NCBI RefSeq assembly: GCF_000003815.2
Contig: NC_049980.1
Span: forward strand, 7,605,252 to 7,660,003
Length of the DNA: 54,752 nucleotides
Direction of reading: 5' to 3'
Source: Branchiostoma floridae
Taxonomy: Eukaryota; Chordata; Leptocardii; Amphioxiformes; Branchiostomatidae
This document shows positions 1 through 9,943 of the stretch, one piece after another (positions within the stretch are counted from its first letter, which is position 1; every line of letters starts with the position of its first letter). The position numbers were made by a program, and so were the translations under genes. The notes under the pieces are model-generated. The model saw only the letters and a program-made list of their open reading frames with translations, was not told where the DNA came from and ran no database searches.

Positions 1-555
1 TTATATTCAAGTGTTGAAAGTAACGCACATTTTGTTGAAATTTCGGGAGTCCGATCGTAAGGGGTCGCTTTTTTGCGGTTACGAAAGGGTTCGCTTAGCG
101 GTTAGCGGTTATCCCCCAGGTGAGCCTTCATTCGTATGTAGAAAAGTTACAAAGTAATTCTGGGTACTCAAATCACTTTTTACCTTTTGCCCACGGGTTT
201 TACTATGATACTCAAGTGTTGAAAGTAACGCACATTTTGTTTGAAATTTCAAAAGTCCGATCGTAAGGGGTCGCTTTTTTTGCGGTTACCGAAGGGTTCG
301 CTTAGCGGTTAGCGGTTATCCCCCAGGTGAGCCTTCATTCGTATGTAGACTCAACGTAGTGACTGTGGAAGACAACTCCAATCACTTTTTACCTTTTGCC
401 CACTGGTTTTACTATGATATTCAAGTGTAGAAAGTAACGCACATTTTGTATGAAATTTCGGAAGTCCGATCGTAAGGGGTCGCTTTTTTGCGGTTACCGA
501 AGGGTTCGCTTAGCGGTTAGCGGTTATCTCCCAGGTGAGCCTTCATTCGTATTTT
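1..555 (-). repeat. ~205 bp satellite, three diverged copies, reverse orientation
   Basis: The landmark GAAAGTAACGCACATTTTG recurs near positions 17, 222 and 430, so the period is about 205-208 bp. The reverse complement matches the large satellite at 34,485-50,834: shared blocks include GCGGTTACCGAA, CCGATCGTA and GTGAGCCTTCATTCG-like segments. The copies here are more diverged from one another and from the right-hand array. The first unit is cut by the window edge. Confidence 0.9.
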
Positions 556-1225
556 CGGGTTTTACTATGATTTGCGTCTTATATTCACGGATTACTTCGC
601 AATTCGAACCGGAACCTTAAGGCCTCATACCGGACTTTTGTTGCCTCATTTACAATAGTGCTTAAATAAGCAACTTTAATGGGCGAAAATCCAATAAAGG
701 AACAATTCTACTGGAGATGTTTTAATTTCTATTGAAAAAGCACTTATCCAGTACTCAATAAAAAAAAAATTCCCCAAAATCTGACCGGTGGATCGATTTT
801 TATAACATCTATAACTGCACATAAATACTATCCAGAAAGTGGGGCTTTCCTTCAGTGACCCGCTGACCACATTACTCAGGACAAACAAACGTACACGTCC
901 GAGAATCGCCCGAATGCCGAAACTTTTCCACCCGATCCTGTCAGAAATACACAACCTTTCATCTCAAATCCTTCAATATGACATGGGAGCGATAAAAGGC
1001 AATTTATCGTCTACATAAACACACGATTTTGGGGCCCCAGTCATATTTCGGAGGGAATACTTCTAAGTGCCCACCCGCGCAGTAATACCGGAACGAGGCC
1101 TTCAGTGCGGATTACAGATATCCGGTCAGATTTGAACTTTGACCCGAAACCTTGACCTGGCGTTTTCCTACGCGCCTGGAGCGAGCTTTGTGCGTATTCA
1201 AAGTGCGTTTCGAAGGTAGATATAT
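556..1225. other. No recognisable feature
   Basis: AT-leaning sequence with no coding exon, RNA gene or clear repeat that I can identify. Short open frames here show no protein-like composition. Confidence 0.5.
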
Positions 1226-1385
1226 TTATTACCTTTGCCAGAATGGCAAGGTTATGTTTTAGGCTTGTACGTCTGTCTGTCTGTCTGTCTGTCTGTCTTT
1301 CTGTGAACAGCATCACTCGAAAAGCGCCTTTGATTGATCCTGATGATATTTGGTAGGTGGATATAGGGGTCGTAATCCCCATACT
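1226..1385 (+). mobile_element. End fragment of a hairpin-tipped dispersed element
   Basis: The fragment starts with a hairpin at 1231-1252 (ACCTTTGCCA, loop GAA, TGGCAAGGT with one bulge). A (GTCT)n run follows at about 1271-1298, then a segment containing GATGATATTTGGTAGGTGG. The same order (hairpin, GTCT run, GATATTTGGTAGGTG) occurs on the minus strand at 33,230-33,406. Related core sequence lies in the two satellite-interrupting elements at 38,495 and 41,757. The other end is not found, so this copy looks truncated. Confidence 0.55.
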
Positions 1386-2700
1386 ACTTCTCTTGCCCTC
1401 GCATGTTCTAAGTTTCTGACCTTTGTGATCCTTTGTCCTGCTCAGACTTTTTTTGTCAACCCTCCTAAGCTGGTTGTTTAATCGTTAGGCTCGACTGTTA
1501 TGCAGCTGTGGAGTAGAATGGACTGGGGATGATCCTGGTTTTTGATGCAGAAAAACGTTATGGGCTCAAGTCGCGCTTTTATGACACGTCACATCAATTA
1601 TCTAAAACATAACTTTGTCTTTCCTTCACACAGTAACTCGCAAAAAAAAAAAACCGTCAGATAACCGTAAGATAATCATACTGACTTACTTGATACTTGA
1701 TAAGGTCTCTTCATCGTTGTGTCAAGTGGTCTGCATCAAGGCAACGTCTCTTGTGGACCATCCTGCGCCATTCCATCCAATTCTGGGCCGTCACTTCTAC
1801 GTCTCTAAGATAATCATACGAACCCAGATTGTAATAGAATGTTACAACTTCCGCTGTCTATACGTGTTGCTCATCTTCTAAGGTTGTGCCCCTTTGTTAA
1901 TAATGTCTATGGTTCTATTTTATTAATGAGGTTCAAATGTTGATTCAAAGAATAAAGCTTCTGCAACTGTTAACATATGGATTGTAGTTTTACATGAATA
2001 GATTGATACTCTAAAGAGGGCGTATTTTCAACTAAAAATAAACTTGGATTATAGCAGTTAGTAGCGATATCATCAGGTTAATTTGACTCTTCAGACAATA
2101 ACGATGTTACCTGGTTTGGATATGTCTTCTCGTCATTGCAGAGTGGACCGTGAAACAGCATCAAGATTGCTTCGCCAAGGGAGTGCATCCTATGGCAAAG
2201 ACAAGAAAAGCGCCGCCCAACGGTTAGAATTATCATTGCAGGAAAACCCGCATCCGTCATGGTCAAAACTAACTTGGATGGTATCACATCAAACAGGCCA
2301 TACAAGATCGATGCACAAAGTCTGGAAGACTGGTATCATTCACCAAGTTGACTACTACATGTACATCGAACTAGTTTCCCTTCTACAACTACGGTCATGG
2401 CTACATGTTTAAAATTAATGATGTCGTCATCCATAAAACTTACCTGCCGTGGCCTTGCTGACATTGTATTTCCATGTCCCGTAAACAGCAGTACAGAAGA
2501 GGTTGGTGCCCATCATAAGCTGTGGTGTTAGAAACTACTGCACGAGTCTCCCAACAAGACGATGTGTCAGCTCTGGCCCGTGGGTCTACCTGGACAAGCT
2601 CAGCCAGTGGTGACCAGAACTGCATGCAAAGAGACAGAATAATCTTTGTGTACTATTCACAGCGTCACACCTGTCCCCGCGCGCCACAGACAGGTGGTCA
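1386..2700. other. No recognisable feature
   Basis: I see no supported gene. The plus-strand frame 2083-2412 and the overlapping minus-strand frames have no motif, splice-site support or familiar family signature. A poly(A)-like run at 1639-1651 is simple sequence. Confidence 0.45.
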
Positions 2701-2723
2701 GTTAACTCAATTTTGGAGGGTAA

Positions 2724-2780
2724 CCAATCAGAGGAGTTATGCATATGTACACGTATGCTAATGAGTGCGGGGGTATAAAA
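2724..2780 (+). promoter_or_regulatory. Promoter-like cluster: CCAAT box, octamer, TATA box
   Basis: A CCAATCAG element lies at 2724-2731, an octamer-like ATGCTAAT at about 2755-2762, and a good TATA box (TATAAAA) at 2774-2780 in the context GGGGGTATAAAAGGG. The order and spacing are those of an RNA polymerase II core promoter and resemble histone-gene promoters. No open frame of histone type follows, so the transcript is unknown. It could be the promoter of a mobile element or of an unrecognised first exon. Confidence 0.4.
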
Positions 2781-3039
2781 GGGAAAGATATTATCACAAA
2801 AAAGGCGCACAGTTTGACTTTGGGGAGGAAGATTTGGGTTGGCAGAAACAGGCGAAAATTAAAGTCGGGTCAATTAGGGACAGTAGGAAGGGTATGAGGG
2901 TGTTGAGATATAAAGAGAAGGTATCTTTACCCTAAACACCCAACCATCCTCTCTAATTTCTTATTGCTTGGGAAAGGTACTCGCCTCGCTCTCTGCTCAG
3001 GGATGGAGATCTTTGAGGTTGACACACATCCCCAACATA

Positions 3040-3600
3040 TTTTCAGAATTTCGAGTTCCAAAGGCGCGAGGCGGCACAAGGAGGACCATGGAAATTTTGA
3101 AATCTTGACCCTCTAAAATGATATTTCCTGCATTCTGATGGGCAAATTTTGCTGGCAGACTAAGCTAACTTCAATGACATTTCTATTTGCAAAAAAAGAA
3201 GATTTTTGAGGGTATATACCATATTCTTACCATGTCGATGACCGAAGCCGAAGGTGAAAGGAGTCGCAAGTGAGGTCCGGCGAAATTTTGAAATCTTGAT
3301 CCTCTGAAACGCAATTTCCTGTGTTTTGAAGGACTAAATTTACTGGTAGACTACGTTTCGACTTACGAAATTTGGGAGGCCAGCTACGATTTACGGGTAA
3401 TTTTTAGGCTTAATTACGCTTTACGTGAATTTTTTAGGCTAGATTACGCCTTACGTGAAATACACTGGCTACGCTTTACGGTAAATTTCCCATCCTCAAC
3501 ACGAATTACGAGAAATAAAATAGCTTACCCTACGAATTACGGGAATTAAAAAGGCCTGCCTACGCCTTACGGAAAAGAGCATGCAGACCCTCAGGAAGGT
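3040..3600. repeat. Dispersed repeat with internal direct repeat and TACG-type motifs
   Basis: A block starting GAAATTTTGAAATCTTGA occurs at about 3090 and again at about 3281, each time followed by a similar CTCTAAAA / TTTCCTGCATT / AAATTT-GCTGG stretch, giving a direct repeat of about 190 bp. From 3360 to 3580 the sequence is dense in TACG(N)TTACG-like words (TACGCTTTACG, TACGCCTTACG, TACGAATTACG). This looks like part of a mobile element, but I cannot assign a class. Confidence 0.5.
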
Positions 3601-3632
3601 GGAAATCGGGTTCTTGGTCCCTTAGCATAAGG

Positions 3633-3658
3633 AGCTTTTATCAAGATTGATAAAAGCT
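3633..3658. repeat. Hairpin, perfect 11 bp arms
   Basis: AGCTTTTATCA at 3633-3643 pairs with TGATAAAAGCT at 3648-3658 across the loop AGAT. No flanking gene is visible. Confidence 0.6.
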
Positions 3659-3900
3659 TCTTGCTTAGCAAGACAACTTTCCCAGCCAGAGAAGGCCGAT
3701 TGCTTATTATGCTCTTTTGTTCTTCAATCAATCACAAACAATACTAAACCAACAGACTGTATACATCAGAACTGCACTGCTTCCCAACGTTGTGCTTTGT
3801 GGCTTAGGTGGTAAGGGTTTACGATTATGACTTACAATTGTATTTTGGCCCAGGTTCTAATTGTCTACAAGAGTATAAAGGGGTTGCATTTCATTTGCTA

Positions 3901-3943
3901 ATCGACGTGCAGTCTGATAACAGTTATTAGACTGCACGTCGAT
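3901..3943. repeat. 43 bp near-perfect palindrome
   Basis: ATCGACGTGCAGTCT (3901-3915) is repeated inverted at 3929-3943. The inner ATAAC/GTTAT also pairs around a central A at 3922, so 20 of 21 positions are complementary with one mismatch. It could extrude as a cruciform or be a recombination relic. Confidence 0.75.
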
Positions 3944-4334
3944 CATTAAACAGAAGGTCACTAGTCACAAACATGCGACTAAAATATATGATGCACAAAG
4001 TAAAGGTGTTTGTCTTTTGAATCCAGCTTAACTTAGAAATGTACCAGAAATATTTTACATGACATTGTGTTGTTCTGGTTAGAGTCTGTTGGAGGCTCTG
4101 TCTGTTGTGTTTACTAGTATTGTCAAATAATATACTCCACGATCCAATAAAGCCATTCTAGCTTTGTGCAAATCACTTTCAAAGTAACATTTTCGTACTT
4201 CTAGCTCTGTATAGTCAATCAATTCAAATTGTTACAAATGGTATCTGTATTAATATTGTATCACACAATCGATTGACATAAATCAGCTAAAATAGATTAC
4301 TCTGTGTAAAGGTATTAGTGAAAGGGCGTTTTAC

Positions 4335-5205
4335 TATCCACAGCCAAATGTCAGTATTAGCGACGGAATGCCCGTGGATTTCACCTCTACATATTGATGA
4401 AATCCACAGCCAACCAAATGTCAATATTAGCGGCAGAATGTCCGTGGATTTCATCACTACATACAGATGAAGTCCACAACCAAATGTCAGTATTAGCGAC
4501 AGAATGCCCGTGGATTTCATCACTACATACTGATGAAGTCCACAGCCAAATGTCAGTATTAGCGGCAGAATGCCCGTGGATTTCATCACTACATACTGAT
4601 GAAGTCCACAGCCAAATGTCAGTATTAGCGGCAGAATGCCCGTGAATTTCATCACTACATACTGATGAAGTCCACAGCCAAATGTTAGTATTAGCGACGG
4701 AATGCCCGTGGATTTCATCACTACATACTGATGAAGTCCACAGCCAAATGTCAGTATTAGCGGCAGAATGCCCGTGAATTTCATCACTACATACTGATGA
4801 AGTCCACAGCCAAATGTCAGTATTAGCGACGGAATGCCCGTGGATTTCATCACTACATACTGATGAAGTCCACAGCCAAATGTCAGTATTAGCGGCAGAA
4901 TGCCCGTGAATTTCATCACTACATACTGATGAAGTCCACAGCCAAATGTCAGTATTAGCGACGGAATGTCTGTGGATTTCATCACTACATACTGATGTAG
5001 TCCACAGCCAAATGTCAGTATTAGCGGCGGAATGCCCGTGGATTTCATCACTACATACTGATGAAGTCCACAGCCAAATGTCAGTATTAGCGACGGAATG
5101 CCCGTGGATTTCATCACTACATACTGATGAAGTCCACAGCCAAATGTCAGTATTAGCGGCGGAATGCCCGTGGATTTCATCACTACATATCGATGAAATC
5201 CACAG
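4335..5205. repeat. 66 bp tandem repeat, ~13 units, hairpin in each unit
   Basis: The landmark CCAAATGTCAGTATTAGCG recurs every 66 bp. Each unit contains GTGGATTTCATCA followed after 8 nt by TGATGAAGTCCAC, inverted arms of 13 bp with one mismatch. Because 66 is divisible by 3, long open frames run through on both strands (298 codons on minus); these are by-products of the repeat, not genes. The unit phase GCGACGG/GCGGCAG alternates in places. Confidence 0.95.
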
Positions 5206-5300
5206 CTGTGGAGTTCATCATCCTTCTACCGATGAAATCCACAGCTGTGGAATCATCAACATAGTGATGAACTCCACAGCTGTGGAGTTCATCAATCCAC
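5190..5300. repeat. Palindrome cluster at the end of the 66 bp array
   Basis: Three copies of the arm sequence meet head to head. The one at 5265-5294 is a perfect 30 bp palindrome (TGATGAACTCCACAG and its complement, centred on AGCT). The arms are the same GATGAA-TCCAC words that form the hairpin of the 66 bp unit, so the array ends in fused hairpins without spacers. Confidence 0.85.
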
Positions 5301-5304
5301 GGTC

Positions 5305-6310
5305 CTTGGATATACCTCAAAATTCAGCAAAACTTCCCGGAAAATATGATGTGCATATCAAAATGCCCGATGCCTGGAAAATGTACTCTAACACCAAATG
5401 AAATACAAAGGTCGAAAATTGTACGAAAATTGTACATTCTAATTTCAGCCAAAATTCCTTGTTTCGCATAATTGTTTGCATTCAGAAGCACAGCATTGCC
5501 ATAGATTGCACACAAGCCTTTTGTGTAGGGGGGGGGGGGATCCTTTGCAGACCGTTTGAATTACTAACTTTTTGTTTATATCTTGTTTGTTTATCGAGGT
5601 CAAGAGTTTGAATGTGTCCTTACTTGTTCTACTGAACATTAAAAAAACTACTTAATCGTCAGGACCAACTTTCCTATGGTGCAAAAACACAAAATGTGAA
5701 TATCTAACGTGTTCACAGGCACTTTTTTCTAAAGAGAAATTATATGTTAGTGAGCATAAAGTGGATACCAAATACGCACATGCCTAAGTTGCAGCAAATT
5801 CGCAGCGCAATCCCCAGTGCAAGCATTATCGCAGCAACTTTGCTGCAATGCATAAAAACACTTAAAAAGTCTCATCGTTTCCAATGCAGGGATATTGGAA
5901 TGCAAATCTATACTTCGGGACGAAGCAAAACACAGGTCCAACCCACACATCTTTACAGCGATATCATGGCCACACTTTCTCACACATCCACATTCATCCA
6001 CATACCTGCCCAATCGGATGGTTGACTCGCGATCGCTTTCATCCTTCCAGTTCAGATTCAGCCAGATTTTTTTAGAGAGTATTGCAGTATTTCCTTCCAT
6101 TGGGGATGGCGGTATAACTGAAATGAATGCAAAAGTAGAGTGTATATCATACTAGAGACATATGTTGAATATGGGGAAAATATATAGCAAATACAAATAC
6201 AGACCTGAAGATGTGTACAGTACGTAAACTAAGACACCAGAATGTGTTAGAAACCATGAAGAAGAGATAGAGATGCATAAAAGCATGCAAGTAACAAAAT
6301 GTAATATTAT
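5305..6310. other. No recognisable gene; G-run
   Basis: A run of 12 G lies at 5528-5539. The overlapping open frames near 5744-6155 occur on both strands, with no conserved motif, so I do not call them genes. Confidence 0.45.
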
Positions 6311-6313
6311 ATG

Positions 6314-6352
6314 ACACCTGCATCTTTTTTAGATTTTAAAAAATGCAGGTGT
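6314..6352. repeat. Hairpin with ACACCTGCAT arms
   Basis: ACACCTGCAT (6314-6323) pairs with ATGCAGGTGT (6343-6352). The loop is T-rich then A-rich and can extend the stem. It is possibly a very short inverted-repeat element or the core of one. Confidence 0.55.
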
Positions 6353-8540
6353 TTTGGTAGCTACATGACTAGAAACGAAAAACAGAAGTTGATACGTCAC
6401 GTATCACATCCTAATTTCCCTTCTAAACACATGTGCAACATCAGTAAGATAACTGATCAATAACGTCTTCCATCAGTGTACTCTGCAGTTTCGCAAGGTT
6501 CAGCCAGTCGGCGCTATTGAGCTGCGAGCATGCGCAGGGGGTGAAACAGGTGGTGACTTTAAAACCAGCCAAGAAAAAGTTATATAAAAGAATTCAAGTC
6601 TAGAAAGCTTATGACAAAGACAAGTCTAGAAAGCCTATGGAAAGGGTCATTTTCATGAAAATTCAGAAGAAGCGCTGAAAAAATCACAAATGAGACATGA
6701 GCCGCAAGAAGATATATTATTCAACCCCCCTCCCCCTTCCGGAGAAGGGAACGTAGGTCAGGCGGAGGAAACGACGAAGTCTACCGTAATTAAAACACAT
6801 CGGTACGATGCAGATATGTGTGGTACGCTTTGTCTCAAGCAATATCCACCAAAATATGAAGTATATCAACTGTATCGAAAACAGCAAAGGATACAAAAAA
6901 AACGCTAAAAAATTCAAAAGAGACCATTTTCCTATTTTCGTTCGTTTAAAAAGCTCAAGGTGTTACTTATAAACACTGGAACATTAAATCTGATATTTCT
7001 AAGAAAAATTTAGGGAATGTTTGCTGCTCTACAAGTTCACTCGACATAATGGAGAGAATAAAATTACGTTGTTTGTGATCTGGCGGACCCACTCTCTATG
7101 AGAGCATTCTTCACAGAAAATTGCCAGACACTCGGGTAGAAGCTAAAACTAACGTTACAAAAGTTCTTAGTAATATTCAGTACTTAATTCATCAGAAAAG
7201 AAGAGTTGAGAGACGAAAATATTTAATGACAGGACTTCCAAACAAATTCCATACATACTGTGACAAGCCTGCATAGTGCAAGGCAAACGCATACGATATG
7301 CAGATCACATGAGTTTCAGTAAAATTCAAAAAGGTTCTCAAAAGTAATATTTAAATATAGCAAGTTTTCTGTGAACACTGTAAGTTACGTTATAGGGTAA
7401 TGTGTGAACAGACCGTGGTATTTATTCTATCGCGAGGAAAAGACAATCTCACCTTATAAATGCTCACGTTCCGAAGATGGTTTACGCCATTGACCGGGCC
7501 GTCCGCCATGTTGTTCTTTCGTCAAGAAGTAAGCCGGTAAAGACGCAAGAAATTTGAATGAAATTTCACATTAGAAATTCTGCTTTGTGATTGGTCAACA
7601 AAAAAGACGCATGGACTGTAACATTTTTGTAAAGATGCGAGTGTAAATTAAAGTGTTGTTCTATGTATACATTCGAATACGCTGAACCTTTTGAAAAATA
7701 ATAAACAAATTTGGTACGTAAATTGTATTATCTTAACAATATGGTGTCTTGAGGGCCCTTTCTTTGCTTGAAAGGTTGTCAAATAAAAAAGAAACTTAAA
7801 TAAACCCCTAAACGGCCAGTGGTCGTTGCGAACTGTTACATTTTCTTTGGGAAGGGGAATCACGAAAATGCTTCTATCAGAACACTTTGGAGTTTTTTTA
7901 TGTAAAATTTTCCTGCCGATGTTTTATTTTTAAATGCACGTTGCTGTTGTTGTTCTAACTAGATACATAACGTTAGCAAGTAATATGAATTGATATAAAA
8001 TGTCTCTTCCACGTCCCTCCCCTCTTATCTCCGGATTTGGTACATCTCTGCTACACAGGCGCCGCATTCCATGTCTAGACCACAGGTGCAACAGGTCTCA
8101 CACACCAACTAGACTGTACCATTGCGTTGAATGGCAACATACGCATATTTTGTGACTTCCATATCAAAGTCACAAACATTTTCATGTTCTATATGGAATT
8201 CTGAGGAGTGAAGTGACTCTGACACTGTCAGATGTTCCCTATATGCTGTACCCATGTATTTTGTGATGAGTCAAAGAGGACTCAATTTAGCAGAAGCAAA
8301 CCAAAGCGACGAACGACGTCGACACCCCCATGGCTTTGTACCTGCAACTACGGATACCCGTACAGGAGGTACGTATATGATACCCCCTCCCCACACAGTC
8401 AGTTTGAACCCTTATTCCCCGTGCCGGCATTTAATGCCATGCTAGTAATGTCAATATATAGAAGTTTATTTGCAAGCTCGTGCCCGAGGGCTAATTGCAA
8501 GTACATGGTATCAGCATAGTAGATACACAAGTGACAATGG
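6353..8540. other. No recognisable gene
   Basis: A short direct repeat, CAAGTCTAGAAAGC, occurs at about 6595 and 6622. A YY1-like word CCGCCATGTTG lies at about 7504. No exon, RNA gene or larger repeat is recognised. Confidence 0.4.
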
Positions 8541-8544
8541 ACAG

Positions 8545-8916
8545 TTATGGACAATATTCTACTGTAATACTATAGTGCTGGCTATTTCTAAACAGGTTGG
8601 GTTTGACTTCTTTTTTTTTGAAGCAGAGGGAGACGAAAAGCCCCACCTTTTCTAAAATTTGTGGGTACTGCGATTTCAAGAGAAAAGTGGCTTTCTGTTC
8701 GTCTGTCAATGTGGGGAAGTTGGGATAAGTCTTTGTGGCTTCTCTAAACAGAGTGATTCTTTCGGTTTCGTTGATTGAACATTTGGAAATAAAATGTGTT
8801 AAAATGTCAATAATCCTAATGAGATGCATATTGACCTCGACTTGTTTGTATGTTTCTTTTCTTTTGCCAATGATTACATCTGCTTGAAAATATTCATAAG
8901 ACCACAGCAAGTACAT
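8545..8916 (-). pseudogene. Probable C-terminal remnant of a non-LTR retrotransposon ORF2
   Basis: The minus-strand frame contains HFISKCSINETERITLF followed by a YPNF..L....K..FLL pattern. This is the spacing of a LINE C-terminal H-x4-C region and the helical tail after it. There is no zinc-binding CxxC upstream and no reverse transcriptase, so only the 3' tail of an old insertion survives. Assignment rests on pattern memory; an unrelated short open frame remains possible. Confidence 0.4.
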
Positions 8917-9788
8917 TTTATAGATGGCAACAATACGCGCGTTGGTTTTTGCCTAATTTTTTAGAATATGTTTTTTACCCTCCGGCTTCCCCCCTACGAT
9001 GCCCCACGCGGGGCTATTTGGGGGTACCCCTATGCATATGCAGATGGCCAACACAATTGTGAGTAGAAAAATACGCTTTGTTCTTCTATCAAGTCAAGTG
9101 AAAACTTGTCCAACATGCTGTAAATAGGCTTTGGCACAAGTGTGCAAATTACTATTTTTAATCTAACGGCAAGGTAGCGTCTAAGTACCTTCCTTCCCGG
9201 GTCAAATAAGTAAGTATAAACGTTAAACTCTAAAGTACTCTAGTACTATGTCATTGCTTGTCAACTGTCCTGTTTTCATGTAGCTGGGATGTTTCAAACA
9301 CACCAGAAAGTGCGGTTTTGAGTTTGTGTTAATAGCTCCACAGTAGATCTAGATCTAGCTACGATGTACAAATAACCCAAGACCACTGAATTTTCAACAC
9401 CAGATTTATTTCAACACCATTGCAATGTTACAAACATCTCCACTTCGTGTCCTAAACCAAGACTTGATCACCATTCCAGATATTGCCACTTCTCATTGTC
9501 ATTTGATGACCAGAACTTAACAAAACCTATTAGTAACCAAACTCATCGTGCTATTGCGCAACACAGCTTGGGACCACACCACTCCAAAATGATGTTTGAA
9601 ACAACTGGCAAAATTTTTATTGTCTACTTTATGCGCGGAGATGTCCTTGCAACTAAAAGCTTCTCAGTTCTTTATTTTATCCCAGTTCTATATCTTACCA
9701 TCAATAGCTTTCCTGCGGCATTGAACAAAGATGACAACAACATGGTAGCATGCATTATAACGGTAACGCTAGTTCACTTTTATTCGTG
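8917..9788. other. No recognisable feature
   Basis: AT-rich sequence without supported exons. The 97-codon plus-strand frame at 9496-9789 has no recognisable motif. Confidence 0.4.
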
Positions 9789-9943
9789 AGGTGACCTATA
9801 TACGTTGTTTAAAAAACACACAGGGTGTTCAGGGATATCAAGTCGACGATTGGTGGTTTTAAATTGTATGTTTTGCACATTGAAAACACCTTCCGTCGAC
9901 ATATCCGTAAATACCCTTTTTAACAACGGATATAGGTTACCCG
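9789..9943. mobile_element. Short TIR element (MITE)
   Basis: The left end GGTGACCTATATACGTTGTT and the right end, read inverted, GGTAACCTATATCCGTTGTT are terminal inverted repeats. Similarity continues inward for about 50 bp (TAAAAA, GGGATAT/ACGGATAT, GTCGACG). CGTG stands just outside both ends and may be the target duplication. The element is too short to code, so it is non-autonomous. Confidence 0.75.

Noticed and set aside
2083-2412. 109-codon plus-strand gene
   Set aside because: No family signature; an overlapping minus-strand frame is equally open, and no promoter or splice sites support it.
4287-5183. 298-codon open frame on minus and matching frames on plus, as a repeat protein
   Set aside because: The frame exists because the 66 bp unit is divisible by 3. 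Both strands are open, there is no start context, splice site or composition bias, and the DNA constraint is the hairpin, not codons.
4335-5205. Hammerhead ribozyme satellite (each unit has CTGATGA)
   Set aside because: The second core box GAAA and the GUH cleavage site are not found at the right places, and the stem following CTGATGA does not close as stem II.
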